Assembly (NCBI RefSeq): GCF_018397995.1
Contig: NZ_BBQH01000021.1
Span: 92,625 to 150,525 of the forward strand
DNA length: 57,901 bases
DNA from: Rhizomonospora bruguierae
GTDB lineage: Bacteria; Actinomycetota; Actinomycetes; Mycobacteriales; Micromonosporaceae
Reading direction: 5' to 3'
The translations under genes were made by a program, and so were the position numbers. Under the pieces are notes generated by a model. The model made no database searches. It had not been told where the DNA came from and was given only the letters and a program-made list of their open reading frames with translations. Shown here one piece after another: positions 34,566-43,498 of the stretch; position 1 is the stretch's first letter, and the number at the start of each line of letters is the position of its first letter.

Positions 34566-36323
34566 TCAGCCGGCCGAGATCGTGCAGATGGTCGACCCGG
34601 CCGGGAGCACGTCGCCGACGCCGGCGGACAGGCCGCCGACCACGCCCGCCCGGTGCGCGTTGATCGGCTGCTCCATCTTCATCGCCTCGAGGACCACGAT
34701 CAGGTCGCCCTCGGCCACCGCGTCGCCGTCCGCCACCGCGATCTTCACGATCGTGCCCTGCATCGGCGCGACCAGCGCGTCGCCGCCGGCCGCCGCGGCC
34801 TGCTTGCGGCCGCCGCCGCGCCGGGCTGCCTTCTGGGGGGACGCGGGCGCCGCCGCCCCGGTGAGAAAGCCGGCCGGGACGGAGACCTCGAGCCGCTTGC
34901 CGTCCACCTCGACCACGACCGTGTCCCGCGGGTCGGCCGCCTCGGCCGCGACCGCACCGGTGAACGGCGGCACGCCACCGGCCCACTCGGTCTCGATCCA
35001 GCGGGTGTGCACCCGGAACGGCTCGTCGGTGAACGCCGGGTCGCGGACCACCGCCCGGTGGAACGGCAGCGCGGTGGCCAGGCCGTCGACGACCATCTCG
35101 TCCAGCGCGCGGCGGGCCCGTTCGAGGGCCTCGGTGCGGGTCTCGCCGACGACGATGAGCTTGGCCAGCAGCGAGTCGAAGGCGCCGCCGACCAGGCTGC
35201 CGGAGTCGACGCCCGCGTCCACCCGCACGCCCGGCCCGGCGGGCAGCCGCAGCGCGGCGACCGTGCCGGGGGCGGGCAGGAAATCCCGGCCCGGGTCCTC
35301 GCCGTTGATCCGGAACTCGATGGCGTGCCCGCGCGGCGCCGGGTCCCCGGTGTGGCGCAGCGGCCGCCCCTCGGCGATCCGGAACTGCTCCCGGACCAGG
35401 TCGATGCCGGCGGTCTCCTCGGTGACCGGGTGCTCCACCTGGAGCCGGGTGTTGACCTCCAGGAACGAGATCGTGCCGTCCGCGCCGATCAGGTACTCGA
35501 CCGTGCCCGCGCCGTGGTACCCGGCGGCCCGGCAGATCGCCTTGGCGCTGGTGTGGATCTGGGCGCGCTGGGCGTCGGTGAGAAACGGCGCGGGCGCCTC
35601 CTCCACGAGCTTCTGGTGCCGGCGCTGGAGCGAGCAGTCCCGGGTGCCCACCACGATCACGTTGCCGTGCCGGTCGGCCAGGATCTGCGCCTCCACGTGC
35701 CGGGGCCGGTCCAGGTACCGCTCGACGAAGCACTCGCCCCGGCCGAAGGCGGCCACCGCCTCCCGGGTCGCGGACTCGAACAGCGCCGGGATCTCCTCGA
35801 TTGTGCGGGCCACCTTCAGCCCGCGCCCGCCGCCGCCGAACGCCGCCTTGATCGCCACCGGCAGGCCGTGCCGCTCGGCGAACGCCACGATCTCCGCGGC
35901 GGAGCCGACCGGGTCGGGGGTGCCGGGTACCAGCGGCGCGCCAACCCGCTGGGCGATGTGCCGGGCGGTGACCTTGTCGCCGAGGTCCCGGATGGCCCGC
36001 GGGGTGGGTCCGATCCAGGTCAGGCCGGCGTCGATGACCGCCTGGGCGAACCGCGCGTTCTCGGCGAGGAACCCGTACCCGGGGTGTACCGCGTCCGCGC
36101 CCGACTTCGCGGCCGCGGCCAGCACCTTCGCGATGTCCAGGTAGGTATCCGCGGCCCGGTCGCCGCCGAGCGCGTACGCCTCGTCGGCGAGGACCGCGTG
36201 CGGGGCGTCCCGGTCGGAGTCGGCGTAGACGGCGACGCTGCCGAGGCCGGCGTCCCGGCAGGCCCGGATGACCCGGACCGCGATCTCGCCCCGGTTGGCG
36301 ACCAGCACCTTCGTGATCGGCAC
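34566..36323 (-). CDS. acyl-CoA carboxylase alpha subunit (biotin carboxylase-BCCP)
   Basis: 585 residues; GTG 36323 with GGAGGT upstream. Biotin carboxylase N-terminus ([19 protein letters not shown]), ATP-grasp features ([43 protein letters not shown]), then a BCCP domain with the biotinylated Lys in [10 protein letters not shown] near residue 550. A low-complexity linker with [13 protein letters not shown] precedes the BCCP. It fixes bicarbonate on biotin for acetyl-/propionyl-CoA carboxylase. The beta subunit is not in this window, but an epsilon subunit gene lies at 40249. It supplies methylmalonyl-CoA for the mutase at 19934 (inference). Confidence 0.94.
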   Translation of the reverse strand: MPITKVLVANRGEIAVRVIRACRDAGLGSVAVYADSDRDAPHAVLADEAYALGGDRAADTYLDIAKVLAAAAKSGADAVHPGYGFLAENARFAQAVIDAGLTWIGPTPRAIRDLGDKVTARHIAQRVGAPLVPGTPDPVGSAAEIVAFAERHGLPVAIKAAFGGGGRGLKVARTIEEIPALFESATREAVAAFGRGECFVERYLDRPRHVEAQILADRHGNVIVVGTRDCSLQRRHQKLVEEAPAPFLTDAQRAQIHTSAKAICRAAGYHGAGTVEYLIGADGTISFLEVNTRLQVEHPVTEETAGIDLVREQFRIAEGRPLRHTGDPAPRGHAIEFRINGEDPGRDFLPAPGTVAALRLPAGPGVRVDAGVDSGSLVGGAFDSLLAKLIVVGETRTEALERARRALDEMVVDGLATALPFHRAVVRDPAFTDEPFRVHTRWIETEWAGGVPPFTGAVAAEAADPRDTVVVEVDGKRLEVSVPAGFLTGAAAPASPQKAARRGGGRKQAAAAGGDALVAPMQGTIVKIAVADGDAVAEGDLIVVLEAMKMEQPINAHRAGVVGGLSAGVGDVLPAGSTICTISAG

Positions 36324-36412
36324 GGCAGAACCTCCGCTGAGTCACCGGGCAGTCCTAAGTTACCGGGCAGTTTAGGGTGTCGTCCGGGAACTCCCGGGCG
36401 TCCTCCGGCTTT

Positions 36413-36428
36413 AGTCAAATTTGGCTAT
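36413..36428 (+). promoter_or_regulatory. candidate PadR operator 1
   Basis: TAGTCAAATTTGGCTA is a 16-bp palindrome with one mismatched pair. It lies just upstream of the -10 box (TACGCT, 36429-36434) and 13 bp from the PadR ATG. A related site is at 37020-37035. Confidence 0.5.
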
Positions 36429-36434
36429 TACGCT
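36429..36434 (+). promoter_or_regulatory. -10 box TACGCT of leaderless padR mRNA
   Basis: TACGCT is 7 nt upstream of ATG 36442; no Shine-Dalgarno is present. It touches the palindrome at 36413-36428. Confidence 0.45.
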
Positions 36435-36441
36435 TGCGGGC

Positions 36442-37032
36442 ATGTCGGCCACCCGCATGATGATCCTCGGCGTCGTCTCCTGGCTGGAGCCGGTGCACGG
36501 CTACGACGTTCGCCGCGAGCTGCTGAGCTGGAGCGCGGACCGGTGGGCGAACGTGCAGCCGGGCTCCATTTACCACGCGCTGCGCAAGCTCGCCGGGGAG
36601 GGCCTGCTGCGGGAGTTGCCCAGCGAGCAGGTCGGCGCCCGACCGGCCCGCACCCGGTACGAGATCACCGAGAAGGGTCGGGCGGAGTTCCACCGGCTGC
36701 TCAGCGACCTGATGTGGGACGTGAAGCCGGTGGCGGACCCGTTCGCCTCGGCGCTGGCGTTCCTGCCCGCCGTGCCCCCGGACGAGGCCGCCGCCGCCCT
36801 GCGCCAGCGGGCCAAGGTGCTGCGTACCACGGTGGAGGGCTTCCGGTCGGCGGCCACGTCCGGCTGGCTGGGTGACAAGCCGCCACACGTGGGCTGGATG
36901 TTCGAACTGTTCGGCGCCCGGGGCGACGCGGAGGCGCAGTGGTGCGAGCGGATCGCGGACCGGATCGAGTCGGGGGCGTCCTACACGTGGTCCGAGGAGG
37001 CGGCCGACACATCGAGCAATAATCAAGGTTGA
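36442..37032 (+). CDS. PadR-family transcriptional regulator of the adjacent ABC exporter
   Basis: 196 residues from ATG 36442. The winged-helix domain MMILGVVSWLEPVHGYDVRRELL with VQPGSIYHALRKLAGEGLL and TRYEITEKGRAEFHRLL is followed by the long C-terminal helical domain (FLPAVPPDEAAAALRQRA, VGWMFELFGARGDAEAQW) of subfamily-1 PadR proteins. The last codons overlap a second operator-like palindrome that sits upstream of the ABC gene. This gives a self-contained regulator-exporter unit likely induced by an exported compound. Confidence 0.92.
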   Translation: MSATRMMILGVVSWLEPVHGYDVRRELLSWSADRWANVQPGSIYHALRKLAGEGLLRELPSEQVGARPARTRYEITEKGRAEFHRLLSDLMWDVKPVADPFASALAFLPAVPPDEAAAALRQRAKVLRTTVEGFRSAATSGWLGDKPPHVGWMFELFGARGDAEAQWCERIADRIESGASYTWSEEAADTSSNNQG

Positions 37033-37056
37033 CCACCCGCGTTATATCGCGTTAGC
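37020..37056 (+). promoter_or_regulatory. candidate PadR operator 2 and ABC promoter
   Basis: TAATCAAGGTTGACCA (37020-37035) shares the TCAA-N2-TTG(A/G) core and spacing with the site at 36413. A TAGCCT -10 box follows at 37051-37056. It overlaps the padR stop and lies 40-75 bp upstream of the ABC ATG. Confidence 0.4.
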
Positions 37057-37095
37057 CTGCACCCCGACATCATCAGGGGGAAGCAGGAGCTGACC

Positions 37096-38052
<957 letters not shown>

Positions 38053-38055
38053 GGA

Positions 38056-38811
38056 ATGAAACTGCTCCGCGACACCTGGATCGTGTTCCAGCGACAGATG
38101 CTGCTGGTGCTGCGCAACCCGGTCTGGCTGATCATCGGCGTCATCCAGCCGCTGTACTTCCTGCTGCTGTTCGGGCCGCTGCTCAAACGGGCCCTGAACG
38201 CGCCGACCAACGCGATCGCGTACCAGACCTTCGTGCCCGGCCTGCTGGTCATGCTGGCCATGTTCGGGTCGCTGTTCGTCGGCTTCGGGCTGATCGCCGA
38301 ACTGCGCGCCGGCATCATCGAGCGGTCCCGGGTCACCCCGGTCAGCCGGATGGCGCTGATGCTCGGCCGCTCGCTGCGGGACGTGGTGAGCCTGCTGTTC
38401 CAGTCCATCCTGATCACCGTGCTGGCGATCCCGTTCGGGCTGCGCATCAAGGCCGCCGACCTGCTGCTGACGCTGCTGCTGCTGGCAATGATCGGGCTGA
38501 TGCTCTCCGCCGTCTCCAACGCCCTGGCGCTCAAGCTGCGCAGCGAGGACTCCCTCGCCCCGCTGATGAACGCGGTCAGCCAACCCATCCTGCTGCTGTC
38601 CGGCATCCTCCTGCCGCTGGCCTTCGCGCCGATCTGGCTCCAGCGGGTCGCCGACTTCAACCCGTTCAGCTGGGCGGTCAACGCGGCCCGATCGCTGTTC
38701 GCCGGCCACCCGGGCGACGCCAGCGTCTGGCAGGCCCTGGTGATCGTCGTGGTGCTGACGGCGGCGGCGCTGACCTGGTCGGCCCGCTCGTTCGCCCGCA
38801 GCGTCCGCTGA
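38056..38811 (+). CDS. ABC-2 type transporter permease, DrrB-like
   Basis: 251 residues from ATG 38056 (TGAGGA just upstream). Six membrane segments are seen, including PVWLIIGVIQPLYFLLLFGP, FVPGLLVMLAMFGSLFVGFG, LLLTLLLLAMIGLMLSAVSN and ALVIVVVLTAAALTWSA. ELRAGIIERSRVTPVSR is the typical cytoplasmic loop of DrrB-type permeases. It forms an exporter with the preceding ATPase. Confidence 0.92.
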   Translation: MKLLRDTWIVFQRQMLLVLRNPVWLIIGVIQPLYFLLLFGPLLKRALNAPTNAIAYQTFVPGLLVMLAMFGSLFVGFGLIAELRAGIIERSRVTPVSRMALMLGRSLRDVVSLLFQSILITVLAIPFGLRIKAADLLLTLLLLAMIGLMLSAVSNALALKLRSEDSLAPLMNAVSQPILLLSGILLPLAFAPIWLQRVADFNPFSWAVNAARSLFAGHPGDASVWQALVIVVVLTAAALTWSARSFARSVR

Positions 38812-38836
38812 CCCGGCGTACCGGGGGCGGGGTGGT

Positions 38837-39493
38837 TCAGCGCTTGCGCGCCAGGGTCACCCCGTCCCCGAGCGGGAGCACGACCAGTTCCACCCGGTCG
38901 TCCTCCCGGGCCAGGTCGTTGAAGCGGACGATCGCCGAGTCGGTCTCGTCGCCGGCCGGGTCGAGCACCCGCCCGCCGCGCAGCGTGTTGTCCACCAGGA
39001 TCGCCCCGCCCCGGCGCACCCGCGGCACGATCTCCGCCCAGTAGGCCGGGTACCCGGGCTTGTCGGCGTCGATGAACGCCAGGTCGATGGTGGGCTCCTC
39101 GGGTAGTTCGCGCAGCCGCTGCGCCGCCGCTCCGAGGCGCAGTTCGATCCGCTCCGCCACGCCGGCCCGCTCCCAGTACCGCCGGGCCACCGACGTGTAC
39201 TGCTCGGAGATGTCGAAGCAGATGAGCTGCCCGTCCTCGGGCAGCCCGCGCGCGATCGCCAGCGACGACAGCCCGGTGAACGTACCGACCTCCACCGCCC
39301 GGCGGACGCCCAGCAGCCGGGTCAGGATCGTGAGGAACACCGACTGCTCCGGGGCGATCTGCATCCCCGCCTGGCGGGGCAGCGCCGCCCAGGTCTCCTC
39401 CACCAGATCCCGGGCCAGCGGGTCCAGCGGCGTGCTGTGCGCGACGACGTACTCGTGCAGTTCCGCGCTGAGCGTCAACGACTTCCGGCTCAT
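38837..39493 (-). CDS. class I SAM-dependent O-methyltransferase (CCoAOMT family)
   Basis: 218 residues from ATG 39493. It contains the SAM-binding motif AVEVGTFTGLSSLAIARGLP, the metal-binding Asp in LAFIDADKPGYPAYW and IVPRVRRGGAILVDNTLRGG with further metal ligands. The length and motifs match catechol/caffeoyl-CoA O-methyltransferase-like enzymes. The substrate in bacteria is unknown. It is convergent with the exporter genes and stands alone. Confidence 0.92.
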   Translation of the reverse strand: MSRKSLTLSAELHEYVVAHSTPLDPLARDLVEETWAALPRQAGMQIAPEQSVFLTILTRLLGVRRAVEVGTFTGLSSLAIARGLPEDGQLICFDISEQYTSVARRYWERAGVAERIELRLGAAAQRLRELPEEPTIDLAFIDADKPGYPAYWAEIVPRVRRGGAILVDNTLRGGRVLDPAGDETDSAIVRFNDLAREDDRVELVVLPLGDGVTLARKR

Positions 39494-39599
39494 GGCCGGA
39501 ACGTTATCGGGTTTCCCCGCCGCCCGGGGGACGGGGGCGCGGGTGGCGGGTGGCCCAACGGCACCGGCCCGGCCGCGCCGGCTGGCCGGCGGCCCAGGG

Positions 39600-40235
39600 T
39601 CAGCGCCAGAGGCTGACGATCGACAGCCCCAGCTCACCGAGCAGCGAGCGCAGCAGCGGCAGCGACAGTCCCACCACCGTGCCGTGGTCGCCCTCGATCC
39701 GTTCCAGGAACGCGCCGCCTATCCCGTCGATCGTGAACGCGCCCGCCACCGCGAGCGGCTCGCCGGTCGCCACGTACGCGTCGATCTCCGCGTCGGTCAG
39801 GTCGGCGAAGTGGACCACCGTGGCCGCGACGCCCTCCGCCTGCTTGCCGGTGGCCGGCTGCACCAGGTGGTGCCCGGTGTACAGCACCCCGGACCGGCCG
39901 CGCATCGCCCGCCACCGCCGAACCGCGTCCGCCGCGTCCACCGGCTTGCCGAGCGTCTCGCCGTCGAAGCCCAGCACCGAGTCGCAGCCGACGACCAGCA
40001 CCTCCGGGGCGGCGTCGCCGGCCGAGCGGAGCCGCCCGGCGACCGCCTGGGCCTTCATCCGGGCCAGCACCAGGCACAGCGCCTCCGGGCCGCTGGCGCT
40101 CACCGCCGATTCGTCCACCCCGCTCACGACGGTCTCGCAGTCGATACCGGCCGCCGCCAGCAGGGCCCGCCGGGCGGGACTGGCGGACGCCAGCACCAGC
40201 CGCGGACGCCCGTGATCGCCATGACCTCCCGACAC
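39600..40235 (-). CDS. maf: Maf family nucleotide pyrophosphatase
   Basis: 211 residues from GTG 40235. It has the Maf signature LVLASASPARRALLAAAGI, VVGCDSVLGFDGETLGKP and SGVLYTGHHLV, and ends GLSLPLLRSLLGELGL. Maf enzymes hydrolyse dTTP/UTP and modified nucleotides to monophosphates. It lies 13 bp downstream of accE, the arrangement seen in acyl-CoA carboxylase loci of actinobacteria. Confidence 0.93.
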   Translation of the reverse strand: MSGGHGDHGRPRLVLASASPARRALLAAAGIDCETVVSGVDESAVSASGPEALCLVLARMKAQAVAGRLRSAGDAAPEVLVVGCDSVLGFDGETLGKPVDAADAVRRWRAMRGRSGVLYTGHHLVQPATGKQAEGVAATVVHFADLTDAEIDAYVATGEPLAVAGAFTIDGIGGAFLERIEGDHGTVVGLSLPLLRSLLGELGLSIVSLWR

Positions 40236-40248
40236 GCCGCGCGACCCC

Positions 40249-40476
40249 CTACCGGGGCAGACCCGAGGCCCGCCAGGCGGACGCGCCGCACCGGACCGGG
40301 AGGCCGGCCGGCGAGATCGCGCCGGGCCGCGAACGGGTCGCCCAGAAGGATGAATCCCGCGGGCGCGGCGGCGCGGCCGGGCGGCGCGCGGCGAAGACGC
40401 CGACGAGGGCGGCGAGCTCCTCCGGGGCGGGCGTGCCGCGAACGACACGGAAGAGCGGGCGCGGTTCGTCGGACAC
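40249..40476 (-). CDS. accE: acyl-CoA carboxylase epsilon subunit
   Basis: 75 residues from GTG 40476, with a TATGCT box 6 nt upstream (leaderless). The start VSDEPRPLFRVVRGTPAPEE continues with LAALVGVFAARR, a Pro/Arg-rich middle (AAPPRPRDSSFW) and the end GASAWRASGLPR. This is the standard actinobacterial AccE/PccE form. It binds and stimulates the alpha-beta carboxylase complex. A longer frame in the same phase extends to 40644 but runs into the divergent kinase gene. Confidence 0.88.
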   Translation of the reverse strand: MSDEPRPLFRVVRGTPAPEELAALVGVFAARRPAAPPRPRDSSFWATRSRPGAISPAGLPVRCGASAWRASGLPR

Positions 40477-40482
40477 GCCGGC

Positions 40483-40549
40483 AGCATACGGGACCCCGCT
40501 CACAGGGGAGGGTCCGGCGGGTGTCGCGCAGAACACCTCCGGGTACCTT
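40483..40549. promoter_or_regulatory. divergent leaderless promoters of accE and the kinase
   Basis: Minus-strand TATGCT (40483-40488) is 6 nt before the accE GTG. Plus-strand TACCTT (40544-40549) is 7 nt before the kinase ATG. The 80-bp gap contains no Shine-Dalgarno for either. Confidence 0.5.
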
Positions 40550-40556
40550 TTTGCGG

Positions 40557-43313
40557 ATGTCTCCCGCGCCCCGCATCGTCGCCGATCGTTACCGCCTTGT
40601 CGAACCCCTCGGCCAGGGCGGCATGGGCCGCGTCTGGCTGGCACACGACGAACTGCTGCACCGCGACGTGGCGATCAAGGAGATCGTGCCACCGCCCGGG
40701 TTCACGGCCGACGAGCGGATCGAGATGCGCAACCGGTCCATGCGGGAGGCCCGGGCGATTGCGCGGCTCAACCACCCCAACGTGGTGCGCGTCTTCGACG
40801 TCATCCGCTCCGAGGACTATCCCTGGATCGTCATGGAGTACGTGCCGTCCCGGTCGCTGCAGCAGGTCCTCGACGCGGAGGGGCCGGTGCCGGTCCAGCG
40901 GACGGCGGAGATCGGCCTGGGCGTGCTGAGCGCGCTGCGCGCCGCGCACCGCCTCGGCATGCTGCACCGGGACGTCAAGCCCGGCAACGTCCTGCTCGGC
41001 CGGGACGGCCGGGTGGTCCTCACCGACTTCGGGCTGGCCACCCAGCCCGGCGACTCCACGGTGACGCGCACCGGCCTCGTGCTCGGCTCGCCCGCGTACA
41101 TCGCGCCGGAGCGGGCCCGCGACGGTACGGCCAATCCGGATGGTGACATGTGGTCCCTCGGGGCCACGCTCTACGCCGCCGTCGAGGGCCGCTCGCCGTA
41201 CGCGCGGTCGTCGGCCATCGCGTCGCTGACCGCCCTCGCCACCGAGCCGCCGCCCCCGCCGCGCCGGGCCGGTCCGCTGCGAGCGGTGCTCCTGGGACTG
41301 TTGCGGCGCATCCCGCACGAACGGATGAAAGCGGACGAGGTGGAGCGCCACCTGCTCCGCGCCGCCGGCCCCCGGTCCCGCGGCGGGATGGCCTTCGTGC
41401 CGGCGGTACGGCCGCTGCGCGGTGGCACGTCCCGCCCGACCGGCACGCCGATCGGGCAGCCCCCGAAGCCGCCGACGGTACGCGGCTCGGCGCGGGCGGT
41501 GGAGGGTCCCCGACCCGCCGGCGCACCCCCGGCCGCGGTCCCGCCCGCGTCCGGCGGGCCGCTGACGCCCCGCCCGCCGATCGACCCACGCCCGGCCGGC
41601 GAGGCGCCGTCCGTCGACCGGACCCGGGCCGACGAAGCGCGAGGGTCCGCCGCCGCAGCGACCGGTGCCGGGGCTGACCGTGCCGGCGCGGCGGTTGAGG
41701 GTGGTGGCGGGCTTGGTGCCGCTGAGGTTGACCGCGCCGCGCGTGCCGGCGCGGGGGCTGACGGCACGCAGAGCGCGAGCCGGTCGGGCGATGGGCTCGG
41801 CGGCGGGCTCGGCGGCGCCGAGGGCGATGCGGGGAGCGGCAGCGCCGACGCCGGGGCCGACGCCAGCCAGGGTGCCGCTGCCGGCTCCGGTGCCGCGCCC
41901 GAATCGGGCGCGGCCGTGCGGTCGATCGACGGCGAGGCCGAGGCGGACGTGGACGAGGACCGCGCCGAGGGCGACGGCACCGGCGGCGAGCCTGCGGAGG
42001 GGCCGGCGCCAGCGGGCAAGGCCGGGCCGAAGACCACGAAGCGCAAGGGCAAGCGCGACGGCGACCAGACCGCGCCGCCGATGCCGAGCCCGCCGCCCAT
42101 CCCGCGCGGGCCCGTCGTTCCCGCCCCGCGCCGCGCCGCCGATGCGGAGCCGCCGGCGCTCGCGAAGTCGCCCGGCGACTCGCCCGCCGGCGCTGCCGCG
42201 TCGGCCCTCGCGGGCGCCGGGGGCGGCGCTGGCACTGCCGCTGCCGGCAACACCGGAATCGACATCGAGACCGCACCAACCGAGACCCCGCAAACCGAGA
42301 CCCCGCAAACCGAGGCCACGACGGGCGATGCCGCGTCGAGTGGGGGCGCGTCGAGCGGGGGCGCGTCGAGTGGGGGCGCGTCGAGTGGGGGCGCGTCGAG
42401 TGGGGGCGCGTCGAGTGGGGGCGCGTCGAGCGGGGCCGCGCCGGGCGGGGCCGCGAAGTCTACAAAGGAGGATGCCGCCGCGAGGGGCGGTCCGGATCCG
42501 CTCGCGCCGCCGTTGGATGCCACCAGGGTGGACGCGATGCGGCCGATGCTGCCGAGCCAGCCCGCCGGGCCGGGTACCGCCGTGCCGGCGGCGCGGGCCG
42601 CGGTCGCGGTGCCGCGGGTGCGGCCGGGCGGGAAGCGGCCCGACCGGCGGCGAACGGCGCTCATCGTCGCGGCGGTGGTCGTCGGGGTGCTGCTGGCGCT
42701 GTTGCTGATTCCGCTGGTCCGCAGCGACAATGACACCCGCTCGCACGGTTCCGGTCCATCGGCGCCGGGCAGTGCCGCGCCGAGCGAGAGTACGGCGGGT
42801 GCCGGCGCCGGTACGCCCAGCAAGCCGGCGACGACCACGCCGGCGCCCACCCCGACCACGGGGGTGCAGATACCGGCGGGCTGGCACACGTACAAGGGGC
42901 CGGGCGGCTTCGTCGTGGCGATCCCGTTCGACTACACGGTCCGGCGCCGGGGCTCGATGGTCTACTTCGACGAGCGCAACGGCCCGCGCCTGCTCGGCAT
43001 CGACCAGACCGACCACCCGAAGGGCGACCCGGTGAAGGACTGGCAGGCGCAGGAGGAAACCAGGCGGGCGCGCGGGGACTGGAAGGCGTACCGGCGGGTC
43101 AAGATCGTGGCGGTGGACTACTTCAAGACCGCCGCCGACTGGGAGTGGACGTACGACAGCAACGGCGTCCGGACGCACGTGGTGAACCGGGGCTTCGTCA
43201 CCGGCCAGAAGAAGGCGTACGCGATCTACTGGTCAACGCCGGAATCGGTGTGGTACGCGAACTATGCCACGTTCCAGACGATTGCGCAGACCTTCCGGCC
43301 CAACTCCGGATAG
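40557..43313 (+). CDS. membrane Ser/Thr protein kinase with long repetitive linker
   Basis: 918 residues from ATG 40557; the much longer upstream frame is spurious. The kinase domain occupies about residues 12-275 with GQGGMGRVW, Lys41, HRDVKPGN (Asp139), DFG (157-159) and GSPAYIAPERA. About 400 residues of Pro/Ala/Gly-rich linker follow, including acidic and basic patches, a TETPQ repeat and seven ASSGG repeats. One membrane helix (TALIVAAVVVGVLLALLLIPL split as VVVGVLLALLLIPLV) precedes an extracellular domain beginning IPAGWHTYKGPGGFVVAIP. It shares its plan with the kinase at 17569. It probably senses envelope or cell-wall cues. Confidence 0.93.
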   Translation: MSPAPRIVADRYRLVEPLGQGGMGRVWLAHDELLHRDVAIKEIVPPPGFTADERIEMRNRSMREARAIARLNHPNVVRVFDVIRSEDYPWIVMEYVPSRSLQQVLDAEGPVPVQRTAEIGLGVLSALRAAHRLGMLHRDVKPGNVLLGRDGRVVLTDFGLATQPGDSTVTRTGLVLGSPAYIAPERARDGTANPDGDMWSLGATLYAAVEGRSPYARSSAIASLTALATEPPPPPRRAGPLRAVLLGLLRRIPHERMKADEVERHLLRAAGPRSRGGMAFVPAVRPLRGGTSRPTGTPIGQPPKPPTVRGSARAVEGPRPAGAPPAAVPPASGGPLTPRPPIDPRPAGEAPSVDRTRADEARGSAAAATGAGADRAGAAVEGGGGLGAAEVDRAARAGAGADGTQSASRSGDGLGGGLGGAEGDAGSGSADAGADASQGAAAGSGAAPESGAAVRSIDGEAEADVDEDRAEGDGTGGEPAEGPAPAGKAGPKTTKRKGKRDGDQTAPPMPSPPPIPRGPVVPAPRRAADAEPPALAKSPGDSPAGAAASALAGAGGGAGTAAAGNTGIDIETAPTETPQTETPQTEATTGDAASSGGASSGGASSGGASSGGASSGGASSGGASSGAAPGGAAKSTKEDAAARGGPDPLAPPLDATRVDAMRPMLPSQPAGPGTAVPAARAAVAVPRVRPGGKRPDRRRTALIVAAVVVGVLLALLLIPLVRSDNDTRSHGSGPSAPGSAAPSESTAGAGAGTPSKPATTTPAPTPTTGVQIPAGWHTYKGPGGFVVAIPFDYTVRRRGSMVYFDERNGPRLLGIDQTDHPKGDPVKDWQAQEETRRARGDWKAYRRVKIVAVDYFKTAADWEWTYDSNGVRTHVVNRGFVTGQKKAYAIYWSTPESVWYANYATFQTIAQTFRPNSG
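42333..42437 (+). repeat. seven 15-bp tandem repeats in the kinase linker
   Basis: The unit GCGTCGAGTGGGGGC is repeated seven times with C/T variation at one site, keeping frame (Ala-Ser-Ser-Gly-Gly). The near-identity of units suggests recent copy-number change by slippage. Confidence 0.9.
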
Positions 43314-43498
43314 CCGCTGCCCTCGCCGGGTACTTGCTCGTCATGATCGATGACGGCGTGCGGCGACGGAGGGGAGAGGCGACGTGAGTTTCCGCCACCC
43401 GCGGCCGCCACGGGCAGCGACGCGGCACGTCCAGGTGCATGCACCACCTGCGCCGGCCACCTGAGCGGGACGCGACCCGCGACCCGCGGTGGGTGGGG

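Noticed and set aside
42333-42437. Regular repeats as a CRISPR array
   Set aside because: Units are 15 bp, contiguous without spacers and in frame within a kinase gene.
43434-43445. 12-bp palindrome GGTGCATGCACC between the kinase and TerB genes
   Set aside because: It is short, isolated and distant from either gene's promoter, so chance is likely in this composition.
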